A stretch of DNA of 64,000 nt from the NCBI GenBank assembly GCA_964057225.1, contig OZ059897.1, positions 9,672,001 to 9,736,000 on the forward strand, in the 5' to 3' direction. Source of the DNA: Auanema rhodensis (Eukaryota > Nematoda > Chromadorea > Rhabditida > Rhabditidae). Under the pieces are notes generated by a model. That model was not told where the DNA came from and searched no databases. It saw nothing but the letters and a program-made list of their open reading frames with translations. The position numbers and the translations under genes were made by a program. Below are positions 1-11,708 of this stretch, piece after piece. The number at the start of each line of letters is the position of its first letter. The stretch's first letter is position 1.

Positions 1-2
1 AA

Positions 3-1082
3 CCTGTTGGACGTGTTTTTATGGAGAAGCATATTGGGGCATCCCAGGCTGATCTTTACGTAATCCCATCAGAATGGGAAATTGATGGAAATGAAGATGT
101 GAAAGAATTTTTCAATTTACCGGAATCTCCAAATTCTACAACAGTAAATCATCAGGTATATTAAAATCTTCTGCTCCATTTGTACACTCAGTAATTCAGT
201 TTTTCGAAAAAGATACTACTCTTCGTGAAAAGAGTACCATAGAAATTAATAATGATACATTATATCACGAGGTATGTGGTATCTTTGATCTTTTATTAAA
301 CTAAGAAATAAATAATTTAAGGATTTGTCTGCGAATGATGATGCATTTTCAACAGTAGGCAAAAACACTCAACACGGCAGCCAGGTATGATATTAGACAT
401 TTTTTAGATGTTTTAATTTATATTTAAGGCATTATCTTCGAGTTATATCTATATATCTGATATCGATAACAATTCACTTTTGAGTTCTTATTCATGTAAT
501 CCAGATAATTTACAGACTCAAGAAAATCGTAATGATATAGAGGTTAGTTGATTTTGTTTTTATTTTATGACCTATGTAATCACACTGCCATCTCTCTGAA
601 GCCCTACATTCAATTCAAATTTGCATTGTGTCTATGACATTGTGTTTGAATATCGTATTGTTAAGTTATTAACACAGTCCGACTTTTAGAAAACGACAAC
701 ATCGCAACCATGTAGTTCTCACTTTGCGATAGAAGATATAAATAAAACCGATGAGTTAAACTTTTCAGCTTTATCAAGTATGATTCACATTTTTGTTTTT
801 AAATACTAAATATCTTTAAGATTTCACCAATGATTCCAAGTTTTCCGTTTCAACGTTTTTGTTTGTTTTCTTTTAATTTTTTAAAATTTTTATTCCAATT
901 TAAGAGATTCATTAAATGAGATGGAGAAGATATTCAAAAAAACATCTAAACTTCTTGAAACAAGATTAGATGTAGAAACTGCTTCAGAAGTAGCCCGGAA
1001 ACTCAATTATGATAATATTGCTACATTAAACAAAATTTTCGAAGTTACTTCAGAAAATTTAAAAGAATTCTTAAAACAATAA
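3..1082 (+). CDS. 3' part of an unrecognised multi-exon gene
   Basis: Six exons join in one open frame: 3-155, 200-271, 322-384, 429-542, 690-777 and 907-1082. All introns have GT/AG borders of nematode size. The start lies upstream of the window. About 220 residues are visible. The first exon reads PVGRVFMEKHIGASQADLYV. The middle is rich in Ser, Asn, Asp and Thr and looks disordered. The last exon (NSLNEMEKIFKKTSKLLETR and onward) is a charged helix with coiled-coil character that ends in EFLKQ before TAA at 1080-1082. I do not recognise the family and assign no function. The frame and splice pattern make it a real gene. It converges on the LIM gene, with only about 180 bases between the two stop codons. 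Confidence 0.72.
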
Positions 1083-1265
1083 CTCTTTACGATCGTCTTA
1101 TTCGCATGATTTATTCGAGAAAAAATTTGAAGTATCTCCTTAGGACCGTTTTATGTGTTGTGAAGAAAAAGTTCCGATAGAAATTGATATATTTATAAAC
1201 GTTATGTTCAATATACAATGTTGAAAATTTGTTCGGATGAAATAACATATAGAGAAACAGGTATA

Positions 1266-1764
1266 TTAGGTGGGTCCAGCTGGTCGCATCAAGTTATGTG
1301 GATATTCACCCTTAGTCTTAGGAGAGAACAATAAGTTTGACCTGAAAAGGTTGAAAAAGAATAAATAAAGAGAAACCAAGTTTATATCTTCAATTTACCT
1401 GTGAGGAATCGGATCATGAGGTCCAGGGGTAGGTACATGCCCAGCACAATATACCTAAGTAAAATGGTTAGTTCAATTATTTTCAAAAAGGTGGCAATGT
1501 TTACCTCCAAATCTTGTGTGTCATTACGGTTATTATGATAAGTTTTAAGAGAAAGTCGAGTACCACAAATCCAACATTTGAAACAACCTTTATGGAACAT
1601 AGCTCCATCTTTTAACGGGCCCATCTAAATGAATTAGCATTCAGTTTTTCAGTTGTTTCATTTTTTTATATTTGACAAACCTTATCATTAAAATATGTTG
1701 GGCGTTTACAACGAAAGCAAGGTTCCTTCATATCTAAAACTTCTAATTCAGGAAGCGATCTAAT
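1266..1764 (-). CDS. single LIM-domain protein, hillarin/LTD-1 type
   Basis: Read on the minus strand, exons encode CFRCKRPTYFNDK, then GPLKDGAMFHKGCFKCWICG, then LSLKTYHNN...DTQDLE, then VYCAGHVPTPGPHDPIPH, and a tail ending MRPAGPT with TAA at 1268-1266. The spacing CxxC...HxxCxxCxxC...C gives one complete zinc-binding LIM domain. The block GPLKD...FHKGCFKC...LTLKTY plus VYC..HVP is characteristic of the N-terminal LIM domain of hillarin, KY-like proteins and C. elegans LTD-1, which act at cell junctions and in muscle or epidermal cytoskeleton. Those proteins continue into a transglutaminase-like domain; here a stop follows about 25 residues after the LIM domain. The start is uncertain. An ATG at 1731 begins MKEPCFRC, but the frame stays open upstream to a splice-acceptor-like TTAG at about 1764, so an earlier exon may exist. 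Confidence 0.7.
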
Positions 1765-4700
1765 CAATAAAAAAAATTAAAAACAACGAATTCTTGAAGA
1801 AAAAATAACAAGAAACAACAATGTTAAAATACATAAAAACATATACATAAAGAAATGTGTATATACAAGAAATAAGACAAAGCTAAGAATGTGATGAGAA
1901 ATACAGATCAAGGAGAGAGCTTAGTGGCTCCGACTGACGACAAGAACGAGGACTAGACAACGAGAAAAGACTGTTGAAGAGAATTCAGAAGATAGCAGGA
2001 GCCGAAGAACGGGTGGAACGTTGAGAAATTTGAGAGAAATATAGAAAAACAGAAAATGAGGACTGTAAAAGAGAACTGTTGTTGAATGAAAGAATAGGAG
2101 TGAAGGAAACAAGGCATGCAGATGACGACAGACGGCACTGCAAATATATTGCACAGCAAGATAGTATAAAGCAATGAGAGAAATCAACAGAATCAAACGT
2201 TTGTCAGGCACATCGTCAACAGAATTTGAAACAGTCTGAAGGCATAGTTTTTATGTTGAACAACTTATGAATTTGTCGTGCACTGTCATTAATCGGCAAA
2301 AATAATTTGGTCAATAGTTACATTGAATTAGAACTACAATCCTGGTACTGTGCAGGTATCAGGAGGCAAGTTTCAGGAAAACTTCGGAATAGACACTTGT
2401 TCAACAGGCAACGATAGTAAATCGTTCTTCAATCTCTATGAGATCTTTACTTTTTGGCGTTCAAGATGCTTAAAGTGTGAGGAAGTAAAGTACAAGAGCC
2501 TGTAACCTCATCTTCATTTCTGTAGATAAGCACGATGAAGTGAGAGAAGGATGAAAGCAAATAAACCTTAACCTTATATGGCTACCAGACTTACGAACAT
2601 CAATAAGTTGAATTTTTTATTATCAAAGAAAAAACATAATTGAAGAATAATTAGGATCAAACGGTATAGTTCATGCATTAGAGAATAAATTGAAGTGAAG
2701 AAGTATGATGAAGCTACCGATGATAAGAAGCAAAGGTTTGAACAATAAGATGTGGGCGTCAGAAGAAGAGGAAGACGGATGGTTGCGTAAAGATCTTCGG
2801 CAGCGTATTCTTCACATCGAAAAGAATAGTGGTGAGGAGGCCGACAAAGTAAACTTCGAGGCAAGTTGAAGTTAGATAAAAAAAAGAATATGTGATGGCA
2901 TAGGTTGAAAAAATGTGGAAGAAAAGTAGTTAAACTAGTCGAAAAAGTCAATTAAGATGGATGTTGAAGGACTTGTGATAATCAACTGTTTAACAAATAA
3001 ATTTTTTAATTATGAGTTGTTCATTCACTGCTATATGCCACAGATCAGGAGACAACATTTCAACGTTTTCTAACACTTTTTCAAGAACACATTTGAAATA
3101 TAAAGAGCTTTAACCCGAAAAGCTTCTTAGATTTAGTGCGGAGCTGGAGCGAAAATCAAAGTTTTCTCTCTTAGAATAGACTAATATTTTAAGAAAAAGT
3201 TATGGACAAGATTGGAGCCAGTTCTTACATAAACGATAGAACGTAAAATTTAAAATGTGAAGAGGCAAGAGGGTAAACGATCAGGATGATCAGACACAAC
3301 ACGCGTTCGAGCATTCAGAAGAGCAGGTATGCCACAAGCGAAGTTCTTTTTCCCTCTTCTCCTCTTTGATTCACTCAGACTCTGTCAATCTCAGTAGTTG
3401 ATCATTCTCGTTCCTCCAACAGAAGTCAATCAACTGTTCAAATATTGTCCTCAAGGCTGCTGTGCTCGTCGTGTGCACATCGTTAAATTCTCAATTGTCT
3501 TTTGCCGAATACCGACCTTTGTATTTTCAATTGAAGGCATACATATAACCTTTATTTCATGATCATTAATCAGAAATTAGAGAGCTGGATTCAAGACATT
3601 CAGCTTTCACGGGAGAAAAATTAAAAAAGTTCTCAATTGGAAACTGGACAAATGTTCTTGAATGACATGAGACACAACAATTATTCGGAAAAGGAGGCCA
3701 CATATTAGTGAAAGAGCAAGACAATGTGTGAATACGATTGAGTCGGAATTCAGAAATAGTTGTGAATATTGGCTATTGGCTGAATACTTGTTGAACAGGG
3801 TCGGGACATAAAAGGAATCGTGTGCACAACGGATTAAAGACAGTTTCCCTAAAATATGCTGAGGAAAACATAGCAGAATGAGGAAAAAAGTGTGAATTTG
3901 TTGGAAAGAAATAACTTTATAGGATTTTTTCTCCACAGAATAAAAAAAATCCACGACCACACGAATCGAAACAAATTGTGTCTAAAACAGAAAAAAAAAT
4001 ATAATTGTCAATCAATATATGTATGAATCTGTTTTGTTAGATCAGCTGATTTTCTTTGAAAATATTTTGACTCTATGATATTATTTAACTAATTATTGTA
4101 TATTTTGATTATTATATATTCTGAATTACAGAATACTTAAGACAAAATGATGAAAGTTGCGGGAAAAATGATAAATAAAGATGATAATCAAATAAAATCA
4201 ACTGCCCTCTTCTAATTTGTTTTGATTATAATTATATTATTTTGACTTGCGTTACATACACGTAGCTGTGTGCCACCACATCACTTCATAACTCACTCAC
4301 GGTTCATGTTGATGTTTCTAAATTAAATATTATTTTAGAAATTTCATAACAAAAAAAGAGAAGAAGAGAATTTTAAACATAGTATTGATGTACATGTAAA
4401 TGTTTATATATTTGACAACAACTTCTGAATGAAATTACAGATAAAGTATTTAGTAAAAATCGATTTCTTTCTAATCTGTGAGGTATCAACAAAGAGTCAA
4501 ATGAATGGTCTATTTGAAGAATTGCTGATGGCTGGCGATAGTCGAAGCATTCAAAGAAATTGACCAGTTCAGCTCAATTTCTGTCACGAAAATAAACAAA
4601 GGCACATGGATATGGGATTTCTTGAAGTATCCTTAAGCTTAAGAAATAATTAGACTGAAACATTGAATAAAGGATAATATGATTACTTGATAAGTTGCCA

Positions 4701-7700
4701 AAGTTTTATTGTGATTACTGTATGGTTACAACATTTTTGAGACAAACACAAGCTGTTTCTGTATTCAAAAAATATAAAAGAAGAATAGTGAGATTAACTG
4801 CTTCCTAACATTCATTAACCAGTTTCAAGTTGTTAGCTAAATGGCTTGGATGTAGAATTTTCTGTCAATATTCATCGTCTAGCAGAACTTTCTATAAATA
4901 AAATAATTGAGTATATCTACGGAATGATGTGGATTTTTATATGATATGATTTATGTTCTTAGATATATACGTCACCTATTGTGTTTGGATATCAAGCTTG
5001 ACCAGGCTGAAACTTGAAACCAAGTACAGTTATGCTGTTTTGAAAGGATAATTTATGGAAATATATCAATGTCCTGGATAAAGACACTGATTATATATAG
5101 CTTCAATCGTCTGTGAAAGAGGATTTGTGATTATCAAGCGACGGAAATACACATCTATCTGAACTCGATGATCAACGAACGATCAAAGACAATTTCCTGT
5201 TCGAAGCTTGTTTAGTGGACTTTAATCAAAACCTAAAAAGAAACTTTCAACTTCAATAATTATTTGAATCTTGTATTTAACTTCCGAATACAAAACTTTG
5301 AAGCTTAAATTATTGCTATGACTGACTGTGACGTTAGTAAATACAGAAGAACATACATAAATCACAAGCAATCTCTATTGAGAGAGAAAGGATGAAAGAG
5401 GAAGACATTATCGTAATAAGAGAAAGAATAGTTAAAGAAGATATGAAAAAAGTCTCTAACTAGTTAAAGCATATTTATGTATTTTTCAGTATACCCATCC
5501 TTGTTTAAGATTATCATTCAAATCTGGACAATTATAGTTTTTCGCTAAAATAAAATCTGGTAAGATTCTAATATACATATTTTAATCTTGAATTTTAAAA
5601 GAAAATAAGACATATAAGTGAATTAATATAATTCCCTCTTTCAGCCGGATTTCTTCTGCAGGTTTCTAGTCATTTTTAAGAGAAGCACTTTTTTTCCTGT
5701 TGGCAAATCATAATTTCATCTTAGTTAATCACATAAGCCACATTAAAAAAATGTTTCTACTTGTAAGTTGCTTGTTCTGTTTTCTAATTATGGTCATTTC
5801 TTCTATTTCAAATAGCCAAGTCTTTATCCAGTCTTTGATAAAATCTGCTATTCATTCAGCGCAATTAACCGGTTCATCATGCTAACTTGGCGCAATACAA
5901 TGGACAAGCACGATCTGTAATCAGTCAAGACACTAAAGAAGAGATAAGTATGTATATCCATTCAGAAGTATTCATGTACTTTTGCTTTAATTTCTTCTTT
6001 TTTTCTGTTCTTTCTGTTAGCTTCGTATTCTTTTTGTTTTGTTTTTACCATATTTCTCTATTCTTTTTATACAAATCTATACTATAACTCTATGTAAATG
6101 CGTGACCAAATAAGAGGAAAAGTGCCAGTATTAAACTGTCATCAATAGCGAAATAAATATATTTTGAGGTATTTGACAGATTTAAACAACTCTTAGTCAG
6201 TTGCAACTTTCACATTAATTTTGATCTTCACATAGAAATATTTGAAATCTTTAAATAATTTGAATATAGAGATATTCATCATTTTTCAGTTCGTTATCTA
6301 TCTCTCCTGGTTTTATACAATCCGCATTATTTCTCGTCTGTGTGCAAGTCAGAACAATTCATCGAAAAACTAGAAAATCAACGTATTTGAATAAATTTTG
6401 CATATAAAGCATATACATATGCCTTCTTGGAATATTTTTATGTTCTTTCAAGATATATATATGTATGTATATGGCTTAAACGGAAATTTTTTAAGTATTT
6501 GAAATGATCAGAGAGCGAACTAAGTAAGTGAGTTAGAGAGGCAAATGCATACAACCGCTCGTTGCATTATTAATCAGTAAAATAAACAGAGCCACGTATG
6601 TTTCACGTAAAGGCATTGTATTTTTAGAAATCAATTTCTGATATAGTCATGAACCAAAATTCATCAAGAGAAATCTTTTTTTTATTTCAAAAATTGTAAA
6701 GATCATGGTAAAGAAGTTTAGTAAAACGTAGAAAGAGCATTGTCATGCATCATTAAATTCTCTATTTCACATGATTTTTTTATTTGTAAATTCAAAAGAG
6801 AATCATAAAACGATGATATGAAGCAGGTCAATAAGCAGATGGGTTTGATGTTTTATGATAAACAAAACTGGTAAAATCAATCTTATCCTTTTATTACTTC
6901 TGAAAATCTTCGAATAAACGATTACTAGATTTCGGAGAAAGAATTTTTTTTAACTCCGGCAGCACATTTACATTAGATTATTAATATCGTGTTTCAATTA
7001 TAAGCCTGGAAAACTCAGTAAGCGTAGTCAAGCAAATGAAAATTAGTTTTTTTCCAATTGTGACTTGATTTTCCAGACTGAAACACATAACTCAATTAGG
7101 GTTTATGAAACTTTAATTAATTGTGTAATTACACAGTTTTTTCTTTAATTCTTGTCATTCAATTGTTCTATTCAAGCTGAGCGCTGTGAGTATGAATCTT
7201 AATTATTCTTTCTACGATCAGAACATCATTTTCCAAAATTCAGCTGATTAATGAAGATATCGAGATTTGCAATCGCTGAATATCTAGTCCTTTGTTGTAA
7301 AAAATGTGTCCATAAAAAAATTGTTTCACCTTCAACAATCTCATCGCAATTAACGCCTTTCAGCGGTTCCCATAGACGACAACATAAAGTTGACGTCAGA
7401 GAGGTCCTTCAACGGCTATCACGACGTCAATGGCGTCTGCTACAACGGTGGATCAGTGATGAATCTCGTTTGCATTAGCCAAAAGCACCACGACGCAACA
7501 ACCTGTTCGGACGTTATCTTTGAATCTTCCTTATTTGGCATTTCCACACCATCCCGAAAATCGCTCCTCCTCTCTTTATGGTTCGAATAAGCCAAATCTT
7601 TTCACATCCGAGGTCTGACGTCTTCAGTCATACCTCTAAACCAGCCCGGATACTTGACACTCACCTCTTCATTTTAGTCTATGTCCAATCTGTCTGTCAG

Positions 7701-7963
7701 GATATTCTTTGACAAAGTGCGAAAACCGGACTTACAATAGCTTAAACAATTTAAAACTTGAAGTTTGGGCATGATTTTTCATTTTAAAATCTCGATTTTC
7801 CAGTTTTTATACTTGTCATTTGGGATACTGTGTTGTCTTCATTTACTTCTTTAATTTCTTAGGCATTTTGTTATTGTTTCATCTGATTGTCTTCATAATC
7901 TCGTATTCTTGCAACTCTACGTCCAAATTGCCTCCAGTTTTTTCGTCTATTCTAATCTTATAG
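1765..7963. other. long gene-poor stretch
   Basis: About 6.2 kb with no gene model I can defend. The open frames between 1.9 and 4.0 kb on the minus strand are Phe/Leu/Ser-rich, as expected from purine-rich DNA read backwards, and lack splice-consistent continuation. The stretch from 4.0 to 7.2 kb is AT-rich and featureless. Part of it could hold the 5' exon or promoter of the LIM gene (leftwards) or of the peroxidase (rightwards). Confidence 0.5.
7360..7610 (+). other. GC-richer island, possible orphan exon(s)
   Basis: This block is visibly richer in G and C than its flanks. It is open in more than one frame. One frame reads SFNGYHDVNGVCYNGG followed by KHHDATTCSDVIF. Another, after a TTAG at about 7477-7480, reads AKSTTTQQPVRTLSLNLPY and on to FTSE before a GT at about 7611. 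CTTTCAG precedes it near 7363. It may be an upstream exon of the peroxidase gene, an independent small gene, or a decayed exon. No single splice pattern was convincing, so I make no product call. Confidence 0.25.
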
Positions 7964-10900
7964 ATGGCAATTGGGCCGCTTGTGATAGGGCTTGGTGTGA
8001 TAGCCCTAGCCATAGCTAGTAATATTCCATGTGGCAAGTCATTTTTACCGTGTGCAAATGAAGCTCAAAAATCAGACCATATAGCGTTCTCTAGAGATAG
8101 TAGTAAGTTTTGTTTTTATTCTAACTCATTAATTTATGTATGTATATATTCGTTTTCTATATACTACTGTGCCGGTACATTCAAACTCTATATATGAAAG
8201 TGAAGTAATCCAGAAAAAGAGGGCGAATGTCAAGAACTATTAGCCTCCAAAAAATTTTTTTTCAATTGAATGAAATAGTTTTTATTAAATTAGAAAACGA
8301 AATTTCTCAGATAGTAGCATCTAATTCAATTTTTTTAATATTACAATTTATAGATATCGTTGTATCTCATAGAATACCTGATGGTCTGTTCTTCTTAGCG
8401 GCTAATGAAGCTACTAAAGAAGTCAATAGCCTATTCAACTATACAGATCCCGGTTTTCAATATTCCGGTAATAAGTAATATATTAATTTTTATTCAATTT
8501 CTATTTTAAGGACATTATCTATCCACTAGTGTCAACCAGTGGACAGAGCTTCATAGTTTGGATAAAAAAGCAGCTGAACGAAGTCGGGCTGCTTATACAT
8601 CTATTGCTATCACAAAAAGACTTACATTGTAAATTGTCTATTTAGGTACTTCAACGTAAACTTAATATTTTTCAGGTTGGGATTAAGAGAACGCGAATTG
8701 CGATTTGGAGTTGGCATTAATCAAGTTGCTAATGCCATAGGAAACTGCCCAATTCCTCCAATAGATTTCTGTCAAGCTACCTCTTATAGGTCAATTTCTC
8801 AGAAATTTTAATAATTATTTCTCACGTATAATATAATAAGTCAATATATTGTATTCGCTAGAATATTCTACTATTTAAACTAAGAAAATATATATAATAT
8901 ATATATATATACTCTCATCTAAATTATTGAGACAGATGACAGTTAGAAATTACAATTGTTCTATATGGGTGATAAGCACCTTGCATTCGAATATAAGTAT
9001 ATTGAAAGGAAATATAAATTGGGCAATATTCATAAAAACTAATACTATCATTTTCTTAAAAATTAAGTACTTTATGCTGATAGTGCGCTAAGCTGACAAG
9101 CGAAATTCAAATTTTTGAATATTCAAATACATTTCCCCCTCAAATACATGATAACTAGTAGCGTTCTGTTATATTGATTTGCATCGAGCTCAGATATTTT
9201 AAAAAAACTCAGTTTTATGTTATATTCATTTTTAAGTCTCATTTTTCTATTTTAAGATCTTTCTCTGGTATTTGTAACAATGTTGCTCAGCCTGAATGGG
9301 GTGCCAGTAGCACTGCTTTCAGCAGATTGTTGAAACCAGTATACGGAGATGGTAATAGCTTGATACTATTCGGTTTTATTTTTTTGTATTTTAGGTGTAT
9401 CTAAACCACGAGAAGCTTTGTCTGGTAGACCTCTGCCATCAGTACGTGGATTGGCATTAACCCTATTCACAACTAAAAGCGAAGTAAGGATTTTGTAAAA
9501 AAAAAAAACTTGAAAACGTTCATTTTAGCCTCATAGCAGTGTGACCACCATGCTCCCACATTGGTGGCAAATTGTTGCATCTGACATGATATCTATTGTA
9601 CCACATCAAGCTGTTCTGAATGGTTTGTTTCAGTTTATTATAACTTTCAATTACTTCATTCTACCATTGCATATTAATAGTGATCTCTTTTTTAATTTAA
9701 TTTTTTTTGTTCAGCTCATGTTAACTAATTACATTACTTTCATTGAATTGATTCAGGTGAACCAAGAGCTCTTCCATGTTGTCGTGATGGGTACAGTCAC
9801 CCTGAATGTGATTCGATTCAAATTCCACCTGCTGATCCCGCATATCGGTAACTTGTTTTTGTTTTTTTTTTGCTTCATGTCTTTTTTTAACAATAGAAAT
9901 CGCGTTACTTGTATTCCACACAGTCGCTCTCTAATATGTCCACGCCCGTCATGTAGTTTGGGACCTCGAGAGCAAGTCAATTTGGCTTCATCTTTTCTCG
10001 ATGCTTCCTTCATTTACGGATCAAATTCAGAAAGAGCACGCCAGTTGCGCCAATTTAGAAAAGGTATTAACTTAAAAGTGGTTTTCGATTAAGTACCTAT
10101 ATTTACAGGACTTCTACGTACAGCTGGAAATGTTGGGGACTTACCAGGTACTGATGCTTCTGTTAGATGCCAGGCTGATGTTGGAAGGTAAAGAAAATAT
10201 TTCATTTAATAAGCTCAAACAATCTGTTCTCAGATGTGCTATTTCTGGATCAGATGAAGTAAATTTACTTCCTGGTATTACTTCATTATATGCTATTTTC
10301 ATTCGACAACACAATAGAATTGCTACAGAGCTGAAGGTAATACCCCTCTGTTCATAAACTGATTTTTTCTCTCTGTTTCCAGGATATGAACCGTCACTGG
10401 AGTGATGATAAGCTTTACGATGAATCTCGTAAAATTGTCTCCGCTCAACTCCAACATATAACATACAATGAATTTATTCCAATACTTGTCGGACAAGAAA
10501 ATGCCAAGTAGGATTTTTTATTAATATTTCTTAAGTTATTAAAAACTTTTGCAGGAAGTTTGGCCTGAAACTACATGAAAGCGGATTTGATGCTGATTAT
10601 GACTTGGGAATTGACGGAGCAGTACTCAACGAATTTGCTGTAACATTTCCTTATGTGTTGTGGTCTTTATATCCACCAAATGATCCACTATTTTCTTCTT
10701 TCAATAATCCAAGTCGAGCTTTTGAGTCCAGAGGAGTTACTAATTTGTTGAAGTGAGTAAATTTGACATTGACAGTATCTATTGTAAATCACTATTTTTA
10801 GACATATCTTAACTACTAGAATTCAAAAACCTGCTCTACGTGTAAATGACGAGGTAATCCTGTCTTAATGCATTGCTTTAATACAACTTTCTTCAGGTCA

Positions 10901-11657
10901 AAAGCGAATTCCTCCGTGACAATCGTGATATCGGTCTGGATTTAATTTCTATTGCTCTTAAGCAAGGTCGTGATCATGGAATTCCTGGATATACAATCGT
11001 ACGAGCTCAATGCGGTTTAGGAAAGGTTTAATTTATATATTTAACAAAGCTGATGATTTTTTTTCCAGATTCGATCGTTCCAAGAATTGAAAAATCATTT
11101 CCAAGATGTCAAAATAGAATATATAACTTCCATCTACGAGAGTGTTGATGATATTGATCTGCTTGTTGGAGTTTTAGCTGAACAGCCATTAAAGGTTTGG
11201 TTAAATAATTTACAAATTTATATGAAATAACATTTAGGGTGCTCTTTTGGGACCCACTATGTCTTGCATCGCTAGCAAACAATTTCAACGGGTTTGTTTT
11301 CTCTATTTATTACTTATATGAAGTTCAACTTTCAGACACGTAGAGGAGATAGGTTCTGGTACGAAAACTATTTCTCACCCTCCGGATTTTCCGAAGATCA
11401 ATTGATGGAAATTCGTAAAACAAGTCTCTCCGGTATCATCTGCTCAAATTCCGATTTCACCAGAATTCAGAAAAATACCTTCCTTATCGAAGATAGCTTT
11501 GAGTAAGCTGTTTGAATTCAATTCTTTATTAGATCTGATTTGCAGTAATATGCCTGTGTCATGTAATTCATCTGTATTTGAATCTGTTAATTTGGAACAC
11601 TGGAGAGATTATGAAGGACGTCCAACTTTCCCAGTTCGTCAGGAAACAATCGAAAAG

Positions 11658-11708
<51 letters not shown>

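Noticed and set aside
1921-2951. Several minus-strand open frames of 70-125 codons
   Set aside because: They are Phe/Leu/Ser-rich products of purine-rich DNA, overlap one another in different frames, and show no domain or splice continuation.
3607-3960. 117-codon minus-strand frame
   Set aside because: Low-complexity hydrophobic composition, no signal peptide pattern, no similarity that I recognise.
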